DNA from: Epiperipatus broadwayi | Lineage: Eukaryota > Onychophora > Udeonychophora > Euonychophora > Peripatidae | NCBI GenBank assembly: GCA_028023455.1 | Contig: JAQFVV010006245.1 | Coordinates: 6,507,276 to 6,571,275, forward strand | DNA: 64,000 nucleotides | Direction: 5' to 3' | Shown: positions 47,669-57,222 of the stretch, piece after piece | Layout: every line of letters begins with the position of its first letter | How positions within the stretch are numbered: position 1 is the stretch's first letter | Program-made: the position numbers and the translations under genes | Notes under the pieces: generated by a model | Told to the model about the DNA's origin: nothing | Databases searched by the model: none | Seen by the model: only the letters and a program-made list of their open reading frames with translations

Positions 47669-49585
47669 GTAGTGATCATAGATTAGTAAAATGTAAGATA
47701 TATGTTAATGCAAAACTAGAAAAATAAAAATTATTAAGGAAAACAATATTTATAGTTGATATTTCTAATTTTCAGAAACATTCTAATGAATTTAAATTAG
47801 AACTTGCAAACTGCTTTCAAATATTAATAGATTTTGAATATGATTCAGATTTGAATGAAATTAATAAGAAAATAACTGATATACTTTTAAAAACTGCAAC
47901 AAAGATAGCTGGTCGAAAAAAGAATCGAATGACTAATAAAATTTCTATTGAGACTAGAAAATTTATGAAGAAAAGAAGGAATATGAAAAAGGATTGAATA
48001 TCTTGAATTTTGTAAAATGGTACAAAAAAGAATTGATAATGATATAAGAAAATATAATTATGAACTAGCAAGGAAAGCTGTAGAAGAGAATAAAAGTCGC
48101 AAGAATGTAAAACAATATTTTGGTATTGGTAAGAAACTTATATCTGCAATAAGGAAAAAAGATGGAACTATTACTAAAAAAAGAAATGACATCATGCAAT
48201 AAGGAAAAAAGATGGAACTATTACTAAAAAAAGAAATGACATCATGAATGGGTAGAAGAGTTCTATCAAGAATTATATAGTAATAAAGAACAAATACCTC
48301 CTACATCTATTATATCTTCTGAATTGTCCATAATTTTAAATGAGAAAGCGAGACATGCAATTAAATTTGTGAAGACAGGAAAAGGTCCAGGTAATGATGG
48401 AATTATAATCGATATATTAAAAGAATCAGGTGAAGAAACAGATTTTTTTTTTAGCAAAGTTATATACAAAATGTCTAAATGATCAGCCTTTTATCAGTTT
48501 TATACAAAATTTTTATCAAGACAATTACAACTTGTCTACAGAAAACATTGGATTTCAACCCAACCAAGAGAAGTAGATCATATCCAGGTATTGAAAGAAG
48601 TTATAGAAAGGACCAATAAATATGAGTTGCTATTACGCTTTGGATTTGCAGATTATGAAAACATTTGATTCTATAAGTATTTCTTCAGTGATTAAAGCAT
48701 TTGATCATCAAGGTATAGACCCAGTACATTGTCATATTCTGAAGAATATTAATAAAAATGCAACAGCAACAATTAGATTAAACTAGCAAAGTTAACAGTA
48801 AGACGAGTGTGAGACAGGGTGACTTCATATTTCCAAAACTTTTTCAGCAGTGCTGCAAGAAGTATTTTTTGGAATTAAAATGAGAAGCTAAAGAAATAAA
48901 AGTAAATGGAGATTATTTAAGTCATTTAGATTGCAGATGATGTAGTTGTTTTTGCAAATAATGCTTTAGAGCTTCAAGAAATGTTGCAGGAGTTATCAGT
49001 TGAAAGTAAAAAAATAGGACTAAAGATAAATGTTAAAAAACTAAAGTAATGTTCAAGCTAATAACTATAAACACCTTGGGCGGATTATTACTACAGATGA
49101 AAACATAATGGATAAAATTAATGATAGAATTAAACTTGGTTGAAGTGTTTTGGTAGAAATAACTTAATACTAAAAGGAAATATACCTATGTGTTTGAAAG
49201 GGAAAGTTTTTAATAAATGTGTTTTACCAGTTCTTGCTTATGGATCTGAGACTTGGATACTTAAAAGAGCAACTTCAGATCACTCAAAGAAGTATCGAGA
49301 GATGCATGTTAGGAGTAAAGAACAAACATGTGTTACTGAGATTGTTGAAAGAATTAAAAGACCGAAGTGGAATTGAGCTGGACATATTTCTAGAAGAGAT
49401 GATAATAAATTGAAATCTTAAACTGGATTCCAAGAGATTAAGAGACCATAAATGAGATAGGTGAATAAAATAAGAAAGTGTGCAGGGATGATATGGATAA
49501 AAGCTAGAGATCAGAGAAAAGATAGATTGAACTTGGAGAGACCTTCATCCTGCAGTGGATTAATAATGGTTGATAATGATGATAA
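47669..49585 (+). pseudogene. RTE reverse transcriptase region (copy 2), heavily decayed
   Basis: Readable pieces are VQKRIDNDIRKYNYELARK (48017 on), GPGNDGIIIDILKESG (about 48387-48430), a damaged motif A region around 48645-48675, RQGDFIFPKLF (about 48812-48845), LDxADDVVVFANNA (about 48929-48965) and LPVLAYGSETW (49224-49256). A 50-base tandem duplication (48147-48196 and 48197-48246) and a deletion of the NYRPISLL region near 48475 are visible. It is clearly older than copies 1 and 3. Confidence 0.82.
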
Positions 49586-50079
49586 GTAAATTCAGTTGAT
49601 AGTTCATTTATGTCATTAAAAAAGTAGGGTATGGATGATGCACTTATTGCTATATTTTAAATAAAAAAATTGTCAAAGACCTTCCAATATTCTGATTGAT
49701 AGCATCACCAGTAGTAAATATATGTGATTTATTGGGTGTAATGAAGGAATGAAATTTTGTGAAAGATAATGATATACACTTGAAAGAATAAAATTGTAGT
49801 GACATAATAAAACAAACCTAGAAATAAAATTAAAAAAAAATGAAAAGAGGCAGGAGACTATACCATGTAATAAAATTTTTATTTGGGAGAGTCCATTAAA
49901 AAAATAAAATTTTTAATTAATAAATAAGTTAATAATAAAAAAATATAAAGAAATTTTGAAAGAGATGTGTTTATTTTAATTATATTTATCAGATTCTTGG
50001 TGGAGTTTGTAGTTAATGGGAGGATAGGTTTTGACTATTTTCTTGCATTAAGTTATTGATCATAAAAAATCTTATTTAA
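49586..50079. other. AT-rich spacer
   Basis: No gene or repeat recognised between the RTE tail and the decayed coding-like tract. Confidence 0.4.
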
Positions 50080-51640
50080 AATGGAAGGAGAAACTGCAAT
50101 ACCATTGATAGACAAATTAAAGTCTCTATTGACTACGGAAAAAAATGTTTGAACTTTTATTGAAAATAGATAAATTCCACATTTGAAGAAAATAGCATAA
50201 AAATAAAAGAAGATATCAATTCCAAGTTGGAAAAGGAAAGATAAATTCCAAATGGGTTCTAAACTTGTAATTTGAATTCAAAATTAGAAGAATTAAAAAA
50301 TAAAATAGAAGAAAATAGCAAGAAATGTAAAGTAAATTTTACTAAAATAAGTGATAGAATGGACAAACAAATTGTGGATTTAGAAGAAATACTTCAACAA
50401 AATTTTCAGAATTTAAGTCAAATTCGAAGAATTAAAAAAAGTTAATAAGAAAATAGCAGAGATGAATAAGAAAAGAAAAGATGAAAGAAACAAGTAATTA
50501 AGTTAGAAAAGGATTTAATAGATTGTCAAAAAGTCCAAAAAGATTTAAAATTTAAGTGGGAGAAGTTACGGGAAAATTCTCAGCAAGTGACTAAAACCGA
50601 AAGAAAATGGGTTGAATTGCCTAGAGAAGTACAATAAAGAAAAGAAAAAATAGTTATTAACCATTCAAAAAGAATTGAAAGTAAATAATGATTGATTAAC
50701 AACTAAAACAGAAATTGTATCTATTACTCAACAAACATTTGAAGAAAAATGGATATTAGATAGATAACCAATTTGATAAGGTAGCTAAAGCGATAAAAGA
50801 TGCACAGGAATTAGTGATTGTATCACAATTGCCAGATGAAGAATTACATAAAGACTTGTACATTTTGAAGAATCAAGTGGATCAACTGATTGTAAAATTG
50901 ACTAAAGCAGATCAGAATATAAAAAAATTAAATTACAAAGTAAAAAAATTGTATAGTAAAGTTATCATGATGTCAAGTTGGTAAACTCTGAAAAATTTTA
51001 AACAAATAATACCAAAAAATCATAGAACCTATATTGCTAAATCTGTTAATTAAAAGAGAAGGTATTATAGAGATTCAAACTGCAATTGTGAGTAGTGAGC
51101 TACAACCAGAATCAAGAAAAGTGATTTCAGAGAACGTATCTGGAATTTTAAATACTATTGACAAGAGTAATTTATGTCATTATCATGCTGGGAAACAGAA
51201 AAATAATAAATTATGCACATCAGTTATCAATCTTGAAAATTATTGTTCACTTCAATCTAGCAACCAGGTTAATTTTGGGAAATCCTAGAAATAATATAGG
51301 TAATGATAGAAATAGCAGAAATACGCAGACAAAAACAATAAGAAACTCTTATGTCAGAAGAGATGCACAATAAAGTGCATCAAATGAAGCAATTAGTATA
51401 ACATTAACAAAATCCTCATATATGAATTTGGAATGGAATCAGGAAAACCATTGAAGACCTCATTAGGGAGTGTTTCACGGAGAAAGTCTCTTATCCCAAC
51501 AAGGAACCATATAAAATTATCTCAGAATGTGAAAAAAAATGCTTTTCAGGTAGAGAATACTAGAGGAATTAAGGATACTGTCAATGTTAGGAGCTCGAAA
51601 CCTTTCCACATAGATGGATAATAATATGATGGAATTTTTT
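50080..51640 (+). pseudogene. Decayed coiled-coil-like coding tract of unknown family
   Basis: A purine-rich stretch begins with MEGETAIPLIDKLKSLLTTE (about 50081-50140). Translations with frequent stops are rich in K, E, N and I in heptad-like order, for example EELKKVNKKIAEMNKKRKDE (about 50425-50484) and VIVSQLPDEELHKDLYILK (about 50815-50870). The last parts are open at 51034-51288 (NLCHYHAGKQKNNKLC) and 51433-51621. The shape (coiled coil, then a Cys/His-containing stretch, then a basic tail) would suit a retroelement gag/ORF1 or a processed host gene. I do not recognise the family. Confidence 0.4.
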
Positions 51641-52059
51641 ATTGTTCTTTGTTAAGAGCAATCACTTTGAAAAATATATACTCCCCAGAAACATAGAGCT
51701 GTTTAGGATAAACAATTTTTTTTTTTTTATATTATTAATACCTAAAGGTACATATTGTTTATATTTTAAAATTAGTTAAGATGTTGTTTAAGAATGATAC
51801 AGGTAGCATTTTTAGTGGATACTATACTATTACATTTAAATTATTTTACCTAAAATATAAATATGATGCCATAGTTTTTCTTTAGAAAATAGTTTTGAAA
51901 TCTTACTACTAACATTAATCTTTATTTTAGAATTAAAGATCATGAAAAAAAAATTTAGATAGAGGAAATAATAAATAGTCAGACAATATAACATGTAGAT
52001 AAAATAAAATATTGGAAGAAACTAATGTATCTTTTTTTTCCAAAATGAAGGGAAATTGT
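51641..52059. other. AT-rich spacer
   Basis: Nothing recognised. Confidence 0.4.
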
Positions 52060-53722
52060 AATTAGGAAGGCCACATGAAGGCTAAAAAAAAGTATTTAAA
52101 AAAAACGACAAAAGTTCTAAGTTATTATTTAAAAAAATTATATAAAATATAGTTAATAAAGGTTACGATTTGTATTGACTGTAGATAAACAATCTGGTCA
52201 ATACATAATGTGTGTGCTTATCATAATAAATAAATAACTAATTCAAAGTTACACGCATCAAGATTTAAATAATATTTATATAACAAAATTAATATTATTA
52301 GTTATTATTTAAAATAAATAATAAACAAAAAGTAATATGTTATTCTTGAATGTTAATAATTGTAATTATAATCTATAAAATATTATTCTTTATATTTTTA
52401 TTTGTGTAAATGAGTTTATTTTAAAAGAACGTTAGACAGAACACAAGAAAATCAATAAAAAGTTTCTTGAAATGATTGCCTGATTGATAAAAGAACGCGA
52501 TTTTAAAATAAAAATAACAGAGGAAGCAAACATAAAACTGGATGACAAGTAGAAATTATCTTCAAATTTCCTGATTAAAAAACTTAACAGTGGATTAATT
52601 ATATATTTTAATAACTCAGAAATCAAAAACATGAATTCCTAAGATAATAAGATTGAGGGAGGGGGTCTATCCCTCGCTATATTTTTACAAGAAGTCGGAT
52701 GGGATGAAAACTTAACATAGAATTAGGAAATTATATTTGTTAATATCTCTCTTTAAAATTAATGGATATCTTATATTTACCAATTAAATAAGATGTGAAA
52801 AGGATATAAAAAATTATTGTTCACAAACAAATCGTATATTCAAAACTAATAGTTTTATATAATAATTCCATTCAATTATCATTTCACCAGCTTTGTCATG
52901 GATTACTTATGGGGGTCTGAAGAAACAAACACAGCAAAGACAATTGATAATTATTATTGCACTATTCAGGTTAAATGAATAAAAAATGGTAATATTATTT
53001 TGTTTATATTATAAAAAAATATAATCGCCCAATACATTCTATATAATAGTAATAAAACTTTTTATTTAACAAATGTTAATTTTTTTTTTAATGTGTACTA
53101 ATTAATGATTGATTTTTGTCTGTGTGAACCTAATACAAAATTGCTACCCACATTATTTTAGTTAAATCTTTACTAAATGAATATAATTATAAATAATAAT
53201 TGTGGCTATATATCTAATGTGTTTAACTTAAGGCAGAGCATATATATATATATTATCTTTCTCTGTATTTGATTCTAATATCTAAATTAAACATAATTTA
53301 AATCATAAATGGTAAATAAAATGTTTGATTATTGCAATTATTGATAATAATAAACTATAATAAAGAGAGGTTTGAAATAACATTATTTCATATTACATAA
53401 AATTATATCTTAATAGAAGTGAAATATTGTTTTAAAAGTTGTAAAATATATTAATGAAAGTAAGAAGTAGTATATAACTATTAATTTATTATTTTTATTT
53501 CTTGGATGTTTTGATAGGAATATTTATATGGTATATTATGTATAATAAATTTAGTATTGTTATCAATTGCCATAGTGTCCTTGATTTCAAAATTTTATTA
53601 ATGCCTCTACTTTACTTTGAAGTTAATACAAAATCTGACAGTGATAGATATTACATTGAATTTGTTGCATCTATTTATATTAATATTATAACATAAAATT
53701 TAAATATTCAACTCATGTACAT
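52060..53722. repeat. 1.7-kb dispersed repeat G, copy 2 (empty site for the RTE)
   Basis: Uninterrupted counterpart of 36165-36347 plus 39118-40655. At 52253-52262 it carries ACGCATCAAG, where copy 1 has its RTE target duplication (ACATATCAAG). Differences are scattered, so the two copies separated well before the RTE inserted. Confidence 0.75.
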
Positions 53723-53828
53723 GCATATTTACTACAACATATAAGATCATTCAGATGACCATCACTCTCCACTCTATCTAATAACACTGATACACTCAAG
53801 CACCTATATGCTGAAAAGATAAATAATC

Positions 53829-53872
53829 ACCAATATATGTATTTCATGCTAAACCAGCAATCATAAGTTGGT
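53829..53872 (-). ncRNA. Hammerhead ribozyme, family D unit 1 (core mutated)
   Basis: Same layout as unit 2, but the core reads CUUAUGA instead of CUGAUGA (G5 changed), and helix III is AUACAUAU. G5 is essential in hammerheads, so this copy should be inactive. Confidence 0.65.
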
Positions 53873-54300
53873 CCAGATTATCATCTGCCACACATATATT
53901 CTATAAGTGCTCAGATATATATTAAGATAGACAATCTTCATACTTTAATGAACAGGCTCCAATCTACTACACATTCCAACTCTTCAACCATCCATCCAAT
54001 TGAAAACCTGATGAAGGAATGCTCGAAGGCCACCCTGAGGCCGAGATTCTTGTCACACCCATGTTGACCCAAGATCAATCTGAACCCCACATGTACAGGA
54101 CATAATCCATTTAATACATATGCAAGGATGGGCAGACATCTCTACAATGTAATAACTGAAACACAGGCTTATTATATACCTGTGTCTACATATGTAATAT
54201 AGGGTATATGAGCACAGACTTTCAGATGACCCATCACTATCCACTGTATCTAATAATACTGATACTCTAAAGCACATCTATGCTGAAAAGATAAATAATC

Positions 54301-54344
54301 ACCAATATACGTATTTCATGCTAAACCAGCAATCATCAGTTGGT
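54301..54344 (-). ncRNA. Type I hammerhead ribozyme, family D unit 2 (intact)
   Basis: Minus strand from 54344 down: helix I ACCAA, core CUGAUGA (plus 54333-54339), helix II U-UGCU-GGUUU-AGCA-U (four pairs), GAA-A, palindromic helix III AUACGUAU (plus 54307-54314), cleavage base A (54306), then UUGGU, which pairs perfectly with ACCAA. The cleavage triplet is AUA, allowed by the NUH rule. Predicted cut is between 54306 and 54305. The self-complementary helix III is the form known from PLE-linked and animal retrozyme hammerheads. Confidence 0.88.
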
Positions 54345-54779
54345 CCAGATTATCATCTGCCACACATATATACTATAAGTGCTCAGATATATATTAAGAT
54401 AGACAATCTTCATACTTTAATGGACAGGCTCCAATCTACTACACACTCCAACTCTTCAACCGTCCATCCAATTGAAAATCTGATGATGGAATGCTCGAAG
54501 GCCACCCTGAGGCCGAGATTCTTGACACCCATGTTGACCTAAGATCAATTTGAACCCCACATGTACAAGACATAATCCATTTAATACATATGCAAGGATG
54601 GGCAGACATCTCTACAATGTAACAACTGAAACACAGGCTTATTATATGCCTGTGTCTATATATGTAATATAGGATATATGAGCACAGACTTTCAGATGAC
54701 CCATCACTCTCCAATCTATCCATTAAAGTATATATATCTGAGCATTTATAGTATATACGTGTGGCAGATGATAATGTGG

Positions 54780-54823
54780 ACCAACTGATGATTGCTGGTT
54801 TAGCATGAAATACGTATATTGGT
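54780..54823 (+). ncRNA. Type I hammerhead ribozyme, family D unit 3 (intact)
   Basis: ACCAA (54780-54784), CUGAUGA (54785-54791), helix II hairpin 54792-54806, GAAA (54807-54810), palindrome AUACGUAU (54810-54817), cleavage base A54818, UUGGU (54819-54823). All five helix I pairs form. Confidence 0.88.
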
Positions 54824-55250
54824 GATTATTTATCTTTTCAGCATATATGTGCTTGAGTGTATGTGTTATTAGATAGAGTGGAGAGTGATGGGTCATCTGA
54901 AAGTCTGTGCTCATATATCCTATATTACATATATAGACACAGGTATATAATAAGCCTGTGTTTCAGTTATTACATTGTAGAGAATGTCTGCCCATCCTTG
55001 CATATGTATTAAATGGATTATGTCCTGTACATGTGGGGTTCAGATTGATCTTAGGTCAACATGGGTGTGACAAGAATCTCGGCCTCAGGGTGGCCTTTGA
55101 GCATTCCATCATCAGGTTTTCAATTGGATGGACGGTTGAAGAGTTGGAGTGTGTAGTAGATTGGAGCCTGTCCATTAAAGTATGAAGATTGTCTATCTTA
55201 ATATATATCTTAGCTCTTATAGTATATATGTGTGGCAGATGATAATCTGA

Positions 55251-55294
55251 ACCAACTGATGATTGCTGGTTTAGCATGAAATACTTATATTGGT
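55251..55294 (+). ncRNA. Type I hammerhead ribozyme, family D unit 4
   Basis: ACCAA, CUGAUGA (55256-55262), helix II 55263-55277, GAAA (55278-55281), helix III AUACUUAU (three pairs, no longer a perfect palindrome), A55289, UUGGU. Core intact. Confidence 0.85.
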
Positions 55295-55721
55295 GATTAT
55301 TTATCTTTTCAGCATATATGTGCTTTAGTGTATCAGTGTTATTAGATAGAGTGGAGAGTGATGGGTCATCTGAAAGTCTGTGCTCATATACCCTATATTA
55401 CATATATAGACACAGGTATATAAGCCTGTGGCTGCAGAAAGGAGTTTGCTATTAACTGAAAGAAGACCCTTTGATTCCTCTTGGAGGCCTTAAAGGAACC
55501 GAGCAGGGCAAATTCCTAATGTCCACTCCATACGTTCTTGTTGTCGCAGCTGTTATTACTATGTGATTATTCATATAGTATACGAACATGGATGGGCTGC
55601 TCACCAACACGCATTAGCCAGCGTGGTCAGTTTATTGGCTTTTTACCTCTGAGTTTAAGATCAAGAAACACCATGGTCTTTCTTCTCAGTGCCTGATAAG
55701 GCAGAATGAATGTTTGTGTAA

Positions 55722-56669
55722 ATGATATTTTTCCCATACATATATACAATTATGACAGACAAAAATAAAGCATGGCCCTTATTCCCAGGAGGCTGTAAAG
55801 TCACCAACCAAGGCAGCGGTTGGTGGCCGAAGGTGGAGGGTGCTAAGAATCTCCTGATTGTGGACCCAGGCTGCCATTTGATGACGACTTTTTATTTAGG
55901 TACTTACAACTGCAGATCACTTTCAAGTGAAGGAAGATTGCAAGAATTAGAAGAAGAACTGTCTTATATTAAATGGGACATTATTGGACTTTGTGAAGTT
56001 AGAAGAAAAGGAGAAGAAACAATTGATTTAAAAAGTGGACATATACTCTATTATAAAGGCACACATATTGGAAATACAAGTGGAGTAGGATTCATTATAA
56101 ATAAAAAGTGGAAGAACAATATTGTGGAGATTGATGGTGTATTGGACAGAGTGGCAAGATTAGTTATACAACTTAATAGCAGATACCAAACGCAGATAAT
56201 TCAGGTTTATGCCCCAACAAGTTCTCATAGTGATGAAGTAGTAGAAGATTTTTATATGGATGTACAAAAGGCTTTTGATCAGAGTAAACAACATTTTAAA
56301 ATTGTTATGGGAGACTTTACTGCTAGAATTGGTAGACAAATGAAAGATGAAATTGCTGTAGGTAATTTTGGTTATGGTAATAGAAATGAGAGAGGACATA
56401 GACTTGTGGAGTTTGCAGAAAAAGAAAAACTTTATATTATGAATTCATTTTTTGAGAAAAATGTTAAAAGGAAATGGACATGGAAGCATCCAAATGAAGG
56501 TACAGCAGAATTGGATTATATTTTGACTAACAGAAAATACATATTTCAAGATTGTAATGTTCTTAATAAATTTAACACAGGAAGTGATCATCGATTAGTA
56601 AGGTGTAAGTTACATGTTAATGTAAAACTAGAGGCAAAAATTATTAAGAAAAACAATATTTACAGTTGA
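55722..56669 (+). CDS. RTE endonuclease ORF (copy 3)
   Basis: 315 codons. The frame opens at 55722, but MTDKNKAWPLFPGG at residue 11 is an equally good start. The apurinic-like endonuclease fold begins at TYNCRSLS (residues 61-68; N63 is the first conserved active-site residue). It continues with LCEVRRKGE (E92), QVYAPTSS (161-168), VMGDFTARIG (195-204) and GSDHRLV (287-293, with the catalytic S-D-H). At residue 200 the usual asparagine of G-D-F-N is threonine, which should impair nicking; copies 1 and 2 keep N. The ORF ends early because an A run near 56645 is one base too long. In intact RTE elements this domain is fused to the RT and nicks the target DNA. Confidence 0.88.
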   Translation: MIFFPYIYTIMTDKNKAWPLFPGGCKVTNQGSGWWPKVEGAKNLLIVDPGCHLMTTFYLGTYNCRSLSSEGRLQELEEELSYIKWDIIGLCEVRRKGEETIDLKSGHILYYKGTHIGNTSGVGFIINKKWKNNIVEIDGVLDRVARLVIQLNSRYQTQIIQVYAPTSSHSDEVVEDFYMDVQKAFDQSKQHFKIVMGDFTARIGRQMKDEIAVGNFGYGNRNERGHRLVEFAEKEKLYIMNSFFEKNVKRKWTWKHPNEGTAELDYILTNRKYIFQDCNVLNKFNTGSDHRLVRCKLHVNVKLEAKIIKKNNIYS

Positions 56670-57088
56670 TATTCCTAATCTTCAGAAACATTCTAATGAG
56701 TCTCTGCTAGAATTGGTAGACAAATGAAAGATGAAATTGCTGTAGGTAATTTTGGTTATGGTAATAGAAATGAGAGAGGACATAGACTTGTGGAGTTTGC
56801 AGAAAAAGAAAAACTTTATATTATGAATTCATTTTTTGAGAAAAATGTTAAAAGGAAATGGACATGGAAGCATCCAAATGAAGGTACAGCAGAATTGGAT
56901 TATATTTTGACTAACAGAAAATACATATTTCAAGATTGTAATGTTCTTAATAAATTTAACACAGGAAGTGATCATCGATTAGTAAGGTGTAAGTTATGTG
57001 TTAATGTAAAACTAGAGACAAAAATTATTAAGAAAAACAATATTTACAGTTGATATTCCTAATCTTCAGAAACATTCTAATGAATTTA
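56321..57088 (+). repeat. 384-base tandem duplication inside RTE copy 3
   Basis: 56321-56704 is repeated at 56705-57088 with only a few differences (for example TTACATG versus TTATGTG). Each copy contains the end of the endonuclease (RQMKDEIAVGN to SDHRLV) and the same over-long A run, so the frameshift predates the duplication. 384 is a multiple of three. Copies 1, 2 and 4 do not show it. Confidence 0.92.
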
Positions 57089-57222
57089 AATTAGAACTTA
57101 CAAACAGGTTTCAAGTGTTAGGAAATTTTGAACATGATTCAGATTTGAATGAAATTAATATGAAAATAACTGATACACTTTTATAAACTGCAACAAACAT
57201 AGCTGGTAAAAAAAAGCAGCAA

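Larger units (their letters stand above)
41551..49585 (+). mobile_element. RTE-type LINE copy 2, old, 5'-inverted, split by two insertions
   Basis: Parts in order: inverted 5' UTR pieces (41551-41769 and 44337-44380), a forward body from about 44388 to 45076, and its continuation from 47665 to about 49585, ending CCTGCAGTGGATTAATAATGG and a decayed TGATAATGATGA tail. The inverted pieces are reverse complements of about 55842 down to 55640 and 55590 down to 55540 of copy 3, and the forward body begins at the equivalent of 55866. This is the layout expected from twin priming. Insertions occupy 41770-44336 and 45077-47664. Coding sequence is full of stops and indels. Confidence 0.85.
53747..54717 (-). 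mobile_element. Retrozyme-like element, family D, tandem array (minus)
   Basis: Two consecutive units (about 53747-54217 and 54218-54688) and the start of a third. Ribozyme positions are 472 bases apart (53829 and 54301). Shared words include AGATGACCCATCACT, CATGCTAAACCAGCAATCAT, CAACTCTTCAACC, GAATGCTCGAAGGCCACCCT and GAACCCCACATGTACA. No protein-coding frame is conserved between units. The array folds back into oppositely oriented units at about 54717. Confidence 0.8.
54718..55430 (+). mobile_element. Retrozyme-like element, family D, inverted tandem array (plus), interrupted by RTE copy 3
   Basis: About one and a half units in the opposite orientation to 53747-54717. CUGAUGA positions at 54785 and 55256 are 471 bases apart. 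The array is cut at 55430 by the RTE, and a further ten bases of the unit (TTTCAGTTAT) appear after the RTE and its target duplication. The junction at 54717 joins CTATC to CCATTAAAGTAT of an inverted unit with internal loss, a snap-back type join. Confidence 0.8.

Noticed and set aside
54004-54040. CUGAUGA followed by GGAAUGCUCGAAGGCC on the plus strand of family D, looking like a second hammerhead
   Set aside because: Helix II pairs poorly, A15.1 is replaced by G, and there is no NUH cleavage site after the GGCC/GGCC hairpin. The minus-strand ribozyme in the same unit fits far better.
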